8,228 nucleotides of DNA from DATBMY01 sp036554605 (lineage in GTDB: Bacteria; Acidobacteriota; Blastocatellia; UBA7656). The position numbers and the translations under genes were made by a program. Under the pieces are notes generated by a model. That model did not search any database and was not told the DNA's origin. It saw nothing but the letters and a program-made list of their open reading frames with translations. The stretch is from contig DATBMY010000099.1 in NCBI GenBank assembly GCA_036554605.1, positions 1 to 8,228 on the forward strand, given 5' to 3'. Below are positions 5,638 through 8,228 of this stretch, piece after piece. The stretch's first letter is position 1; each line of letters opens with the position of its first letter.

Positions 5638-7080
5638 CTAGTTCAACTGGAATTCCGCCAGACACATTATCAGGTGGACAAGGCCGCGCACTTTTTTATC
5701 AATAGTCGCGTCGTCGCGCCCAAAGGTTGCGGGCGCGCCCCCGTCTCCTTTTTCAAGATATTCCAGAAGGGTTCGCTCGGCATCTGGATCGATCTTTAGC
5801 GGCCCGAGCCTTGATAGATATTTCTTGAGCGTCTTTTTCGGGTTCTTCTTGGTCAGCTTTTTCAACTGCTCGTGAGAAAGCCATACGCCCGGCGAATTCA
5901 GGTCGCGAGTGCGATTGGCCGTAAGAATGTCCGCGAAGGTGAAGCGGTTGAGTAAAGTCGAAGTGTTTATCCATCCCAGGTTGAGGTTCCAACCGGCAAC
6001 GTCGGGCGGGTTGAATAGCTCCTGGCCGAGGATTAACGAAAAGACCGCCAGGTTATTGGCGTTGGGCTCATATCCGGTCACTCCCGGGTTATAGCGCGCG
6101 CCAAGCATTCTGACGGCGCCGATTATAAGCTCGACCGGCTGTTTGACGAGTGCGAACCGCGCGCGGTCGCTGAAGAATTCGTCCGACGTGAAGATCGCCC
6201 TGACAAGCCCTTTCACCGAATGGTCGCCTTGCTGATAAAGGTCGGCGAACTTTTCAATGGTGGCGCGATCCTCGGCGGTCGGGCCGGGCGGATATACAAA
6301 GAAGTCGAAGAGCTTTTTGACAAGGAAGCGGGCCGTCGCGCGGCGCGCGGCAAGGATTGTTATAACGTCCTCGCCGCTGAAGTTCCCCTGCTGGCCGTAT
6401 ATGCTCTTTGCGGTGTTGTCGTGCTCGTCGGCGACTAAGATGAAGCGCCATTCAAATGGATCCCCGCTTGCGCGAGGGTGAAAGAACTTCCACCCCGTAA
6501 AGCACCGGGAAATCTCTTTAACATCCTGTTCGGTGTAATTCGGCTCGCCCGTAACGACATCGAATATTCCCATCGAGAATAGCTCTTGCAACTCGCGGGC
6601 AAAGTTCTCGTTCGGGTTGCCGCGAACATTCGTAACGCCGTCAAGCCATATGAGCATGGCCGGGTCTTGAGCTACTCGAAGCAGTATCTGGTCGAATCGG
6701 TCGAGCGCTGCATCTCTCAGCATGCGGTTCTGCAAATACATAAACAGGTCGGGCACCTTTGAAGCGGCAGTCGCGAAGAAGTTATGCCAGAAGAGCGTCA
6801 TCTTCTCTTCGAACTGGCGACGCGTGTGCGTCATTCGAGTGAGCCACCAGCGTTGAAGCTGCGCGCGGTTGAATCTCTCGAAATTGTTCGGGTCGGAGAA
6901 ATCGAAGCTCCTGGCAAGCAGACCGTCAAGCTCGGTATTCTCGATCTGGCGATAGTCGAGCAGGTACTCGACGGCTCCCTCCCTGCCGCGCCCGGCAAGC
7001 TCCTCTATCTCGGCCGGGCTGCCGCCAAATCCCATCCGCCTCAATAAGTGTGCGGCTTCATCGTAGCTCAATGTTGCCAT
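5638..7080 (-). CDS. DUF1800 family protein (module 1)
   Basis: This 480-residue DUF1800 protein is the first gene of the minus-strand train. Conserved blocks: HLLRRMGFGG (11-20), EEKMTLFWHNFFAT (91-104), AQDPAMLIWLD (137-147), PNENFARELQELFSMGI (156-172), DVKEISRCFTGW (186-197), ARFALVKQPVE (307-317) and NPPDVAGWNLNLGWINT (357-373), with the C-terminal ending CLAEFQLN. It has no signal peptide or membrane segment. The usual second histidine of the FWHNHF block is phenylalanine here (Phe101). A lysine-rich stretch lies at about 406-420. The ATG at 7080 is preceded by AAGGAGA at normal spacing. The family has no established function. Close linkage to a Tat-exported DUF1501 gene suggests a complex with that protein. 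Confidence 0.95.
   Translation of the reverse strand: MATLSYDEAAHLLRRMGFGGSPAEIEELAGRGREGAVEYLLDYRQIENTELDGLLARSFDFSDPNNFERFNRAQLQRWWLTRMTHTRRQFEEKMTLFWHNFFATAASKVPDLFMYLQNRMLRDAALDRFDQILLRVAQDPAMLIWLDGVTNVRGNPNENFARELQELFSMGIFDVVTGEPNYTEQDVKEISRCFTGWKFFHPRASGDPFEWRFILVADEHDNTAKSIYGQQGNFSGEDVITILAARRATARFLVKKLFDFFVYPPGPTAEDRATIEKFADLYQQGDHSVKGLVRAIFTSDEFFSDRARFALVKQPVELIIGAVRMLGARYNPGVTGYEPNANNLAVFSLILGQELFNPPDVAGWNLNLGWINTSTLLNRFTFADILTANRTRDLNSPGVWLSHEQLKKLTKKNPKKTLKKYLSRLGPLKIDPDAERTLLEYLEKGDGGAPATFGRDDATIDKKVRGLVHLIMCLAEFQLN
6143..6199. repeat. 57-bp tract identical to 2577-2633
   Basis: This is the module 1 partner of the tract at 2577-2633, in the same orientation, within the DUF1800 gene. 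Confidence 0.85.
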
Positions 7081-7228
7081 AGAGTGATCTCCTTCGAGTC
7101 GCGAGCCGATGAACTTTATAAACTAAGTACGCGCCGAATAGGGATCGAGAGTGAAAAACCGCAAGATCACGCTCGGTGGATAATGAAATAATTGCCTGCC
7201 CGAGAAGCTTTATTACAATACGCCCGCA

Positions 7229-7256
7229 ATTTTACTACAAACAGCATTTAGATCAA
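7229..7256 (-). promoter_or_regulatory. Possible sigma-70 promoter for the DUF1800-DUF1501-def train
   Basis: On the minus strand TTGATC (7251-7256) and TAAAAT (7229-7234) are separated by 16 bp, giving 4/6 and 5/6 matches to the -35 and -10 consensus. Transcription would start near 7222, about 140 bases before the DUF1800 ATG. The region is AT-rich, so chance matches are possible; other weak candidates lie closer to the gene. Confidence 0.35.
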
Positions 7257-7260
7257 TAGT

Positions 7261-7312
7261 AACGGCGGTCATTGTATCGATTCTGAAAACGGCGGCGTAT
7301 ATCGATACAGAA
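7261..7312. repeat. Two-copy imperfect tandem repeat, candidate activator binding sites
   Basis: Unit 1 (7261-7287) and unit 2 (7288-7312) are directly adjacent. Each begins with AACGGCGG (8/8 identical) and ends with a 13-base segment TATCGATtCtGAA / TATCGATaCaGAA (11/13 identical), with a variable middle of 6 or 4 bases. TGTATCGAT (7273-7281) and ATCGATACA (7301-7309) also form a perfect 9-bp inverted repeat. The block lies about 72-123 bp upstream of the start predicted from the sigma-54 promoter at 7358-7373, the usual distance for enhancer sites. It could also serve the divergent promoter. Confidence 0.65.
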
Positions 7313-7357
7313 TTTATCGGGGCGAAGATGCTCTACCCCACGCCGGAGCAAAGAAAA

Positions 7358-7373
7358 TGGCACAATCGTTGCA
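7358..7373 (+). promoter_or_regulatory. Sigma-54 (-24/-12) promoter of the small protein gene
   Basis: TGGCACAATCGTTGCA matches the sigma-54 consensus TGGCAC-N5-TTGCA/T at every fixed base I can recall. GG at 7359-7360 and GC at 7371-7372 have the required 10-base spacing. Transcription should start near 7384, giving a leader of about 34 bases that contains the ribosome site GGAGGG before the ATG at 7418. Such promoters need RpoN and an ATP-driven activator bound upstream. Confidence 0.8.
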
Positions 7374-7417
7374 GATACTGGATGGCATATAGACAGGCAG
7401 AATAATGGAGGGATTTA

Positions 7418-7654
7418 ATGAAGGCAAAGACACACGCCGGTGATGAGAGGAAGTCGAAAACATCTTCACATCACGAGACTAAGGAGGCAGGCACGGCCAG
7501 GCAAGATGGCATGAGTGAAAGAGGTGAGGCAAACAAGCAATTGAGCAGGCAGGGATTGACCGTTTCCGATGTGGCTAACCAATCGGCTTACGAGGATGAT
7601 AAGAATGAGGTAGCGCATCAGGCGGCGAATATGAACCGTAAAGATTCGAAATGA
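7418..7654 (+). CDS. Small hydrophilic, probably disordered protein of unknown function
   Basis: I do not recognise this 78-residue protein. It is rich in Lys, Glu, Asp, Ser, Gln, Asn and Ala. It has no Cys, Trp, Phe, Ile or Pro and only one Tyr, so it is probably disordered or weakly helical and stays soluble in the cytoplasm. There is no signal peptide or membrane segment. The ATG has a good ribosome site (GGAGGG, 5 bases before it) and sits 34 bases after the start predicted from the sigma-54 promoter, which strongly supports a real gene. Base composition is less GC-rich than in the large genes, with AGG and AAG codons. The composition resembles small stress-related proteins, but no family motif supports that. 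A 7-bp inverted repeat overlaps the stop codon. The PilZ-like gene follows 125 bp later on the same strand. Confidence 0.75.
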   Translation: MKAKTHAGDERKSKTSSHHETKEAGTARQDGMSERGEANKQLSRQGLTVSDVANQSAYEDDKNEVAHQAANMNRKDSK

Positions 7655-7659
7655 ATCTT
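7641..7659 (+). repeat. 7-bp inverted repeat spanning the stop codon of the small protein gene
   Basis: AAGATTC (7641-7647) and GAATCTT (7653-7659) pair perfectly around a 5-base loop, and the TGA stop (7652-7654) lies at the loop edge. The stem is AT-rich and no T-run follows, so it is a weak terminator at best. It may stabilise the mRNA 3' end or be chance. Confidence 0.4.
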
Positions 7660-7690
7660 CATAAAGTGCCGTCCCTGTTTGACTTTTATC

Positions 7691-7719
7691 TTGTTTCATC
7701 TTCCTCTGTAGTGTATGCT
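7691..7719 (+). promoter_or_regulatory. Weak candidate promoter for the PilZ-like gene
   Basis: TTGTTT (7691-7696) and TATGCT (7714-7719) are separated by 17 bp. They match the sigma-70 boxes at 3/6 and 4/6 positions. Spacing is ideal but the boxes are poor. I found no sigma-54 element in the 125 bp between the two plus-strand genes, so the PilZ-like gene may have this promoter or depend on read-through. Confidence 0.22.
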
Positions 7720-7779
7720 GTTTAGCTTCGATATAAGGCGCATTGACGAAATGCAGTATAAGAAAAGGAGAAAGGTGGT

Positions 7780-8094
7780 ATGAGCGCTGTGGGTGTATGC
7801 ACAACAACCGGGAAGAGCCCGGTCTTTCAAGGAAACTTGCGCGCCCGTTGCGAAGTCGATGGCAATGGCCGCGATTGCCGGATTATGAATTTGAATGCCC
7901 GGCGGGTCTTCGTTGAAAGTTACGTTCCCGCCGTCAAAGGATCAAAGGTGAGGCTCTATTTTCGTTTGCCTAACGGGCATCAGGTCTGCGCGAACGGAGT
8001 TGTCGCTCACCATCAATTCCGCGAAGGCTTCGACGTCGATTTCACGGACCTTTCGGCGCATGACCGCGAGCAGATAGTCAGCCTCGTAGGCTAA
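7780..8094 (+). CDS. PilZ-like domain protein with degenerate c-di-GMP motif
   Basis: This 104-residue protein has the size and layout of a single PilZ domain, the usual cyclic di-GMP receptor. The N-terminal part has LRARCEV (20-26), in the place of the RxxxR region, then DCRIMNLNARRVFVES (32-47), in the place of the D/NxSxxG strand motif. The C-terminal half, KVRLYFRLPNG (56-66), ANGVVAHHQFREGFDVDFTDLS (71-92) and a final helix, fits the PilZ beta barrel well. In the nucleotide motif the Ser is Asn39 and the Gly is Arg42, and the RxxxR spacing is not kept. The protein therefore may not bind c-di-GMP and could work through protein contacts. AAGGAG upstream of the ATG at 7780 supports the start. 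No signal peptide is present. Partner and output are unknown. Confidence 0.8.
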   Translation: MSAVGVCTTTGKSPVFQGNLRARCEVDGNGRDCRIMNLNARRVFVESYVPAVKGSKVRLYFRLPNGHQVCANGVVAHHQFREGFDVDFTDLSAHDREQIVSLVG

Positions 8095-8107
8095 CAGCCT
8101 ACCTACC

Positions 8108-8131
8108 GCCCGTCCTATCCTCATCACGGGC
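8108..8131 (+). terminator. Weak hairpin after the PilZ-like gene
   Basis: GCCCGT (8108-8113) pairs with ACGGGC (8126-8131) over a 12-base loop, 14 bases after the stop codon. The sequence after it is A-rich rather than T-rich on the plus strand, so intrinsic termination is doubtful. Confidence 0.25.
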
Positions 8132-8157
8132 AGAGCAAAAATAATTTCAAGTGAGCG

Positions 8158-8188
8158 AAAAAAGAGGGTGGTCCGAGAGACCACCCTC
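8158..8188 (-). terminator. Strong intrinsic terminator of a minus-strand gene beyond the right edge
   Basis: GAGGGTGGTC (8164-8173) and GACCACCCTC (8179-8188) form a perfect 10-bp stem with a 5-base loop. On the minus strand the stem is followed directly by six T (8158-8163). This is a textbook Rho-independent terminator for transcription coming from the right. Stops in two minus frames lie at 8219-8221 (TAG, then TGA) and 8209-8211 (TAA), so the unseen gene probably ends at or just beyond the window edge. It also separates that gene from the converging PilZ-like gene. Confidence 0.85.
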
Positions 8189-8228
8189 CGATCCAGGTCG
8201 CTTCCCTTTTAAGAATCACTACTTGCCG

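Noticed and set aside
7743..7762. TTGACG and TATAAG before the PilZ-like gene as a sigma-70 promoter
   Set aside because: The spacer is only 8 bp, far too short for sigma-70.
7466..7807. 113-codon minus-strand frame opposite the small protein gene
   Set aside because: It overlaps the supported plus-strand gene and its downstream region, with no ribosome site or family match.
7942..8184. 80-codon minus-strand frame opposite the PilZ-like gene
   Set aside because: It starts inside the minus-strand terminator and mirrors the PilZ-like coding frame.
1..8228. CRISPR array, tRNA or rRNA genes, insertion sequence or phage genes
   Set aside because: No regular spaced repeats, no tRNA-like T-loop pattern, no transposase or integrase frame and no terminal inverted repeats were seen.
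8189..8228. C-terminal end of a minus-strand coding sequence at the right edge (ending Gly-Lys-stop)
   Set aside because: Only a few codons are visible and more than one frame has a stop, so no CDS can be supported; only its terminator is reported.

Overview
The window has moderately high GC and strong Shine-Dalgarno sites. Its content is typical of a free-living Gram-negative-type bacterium: DUF1800 and DUF1501 pairs, a choice-of-anchor V (Reeler-like) secreted protein with a CXXCH motif, a sigma-54 type promoter and a PilZ-like protein. This combination suggests an Acidobacteriota-like organism, perhaps close to Blastocatellia. That is an inference from gene content, not a taxonomic proof.

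Layout. Positions 1-7080 form a minus-strand gene train, read from right to left. It starts with a DUF1800 protein (5638-7080), then a Tat-exported DUF1501 protein (4329-5624) and a peptide deformylase homologue (3777-4295). A 250-bp gap with a probable terminator and a strong hairpin follows. A second DUF1800 (2069-3526) and a second DUF1501 (753-2057) come next, and then a secreted choice-of-anchor V protein (1-726) that runs off the left edge. The two DUF1800-DUF1501 modules are paralogous copies. They keep the same gene order and similar close spacing, and they share short tracts of perfect DNA identity that look like gene conversion. A 337-bp intergenic region (7081-7417) carries regulatory DNA for both directions. 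Beyond it, on the plus strand, lie a small, very hydrophilic protein (7418-7654) behind a near-consensus sigma-54 promoter and a PilZ-like protein (7780-8094). At the right edge an intrinsic terminator points leftward and should end an unseen minus-strand gene.

How the genes may work together. Each DUF1501 protein has a twin-arginine signal, while its DUF1800 partner has no visible signal peptide. Each pair is closely spaced and probably translationally coupled. A natural reading is a folded DUF1800-DUF1501 complex exported through Tat on the DUF1501 signal. The biochemical role of these families is not established, so no substrate is proposed. The secreted CXXCH protein is probably co-transcribed with the second module and may act with it outside the cytoplasm. 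The deformylase may be a passenger of the first module. The most unusual regulatory feature is the sigma-54 promoter preceded by a tandem repeat at enhancer distance, driving a 78-residue protein of unknown function.
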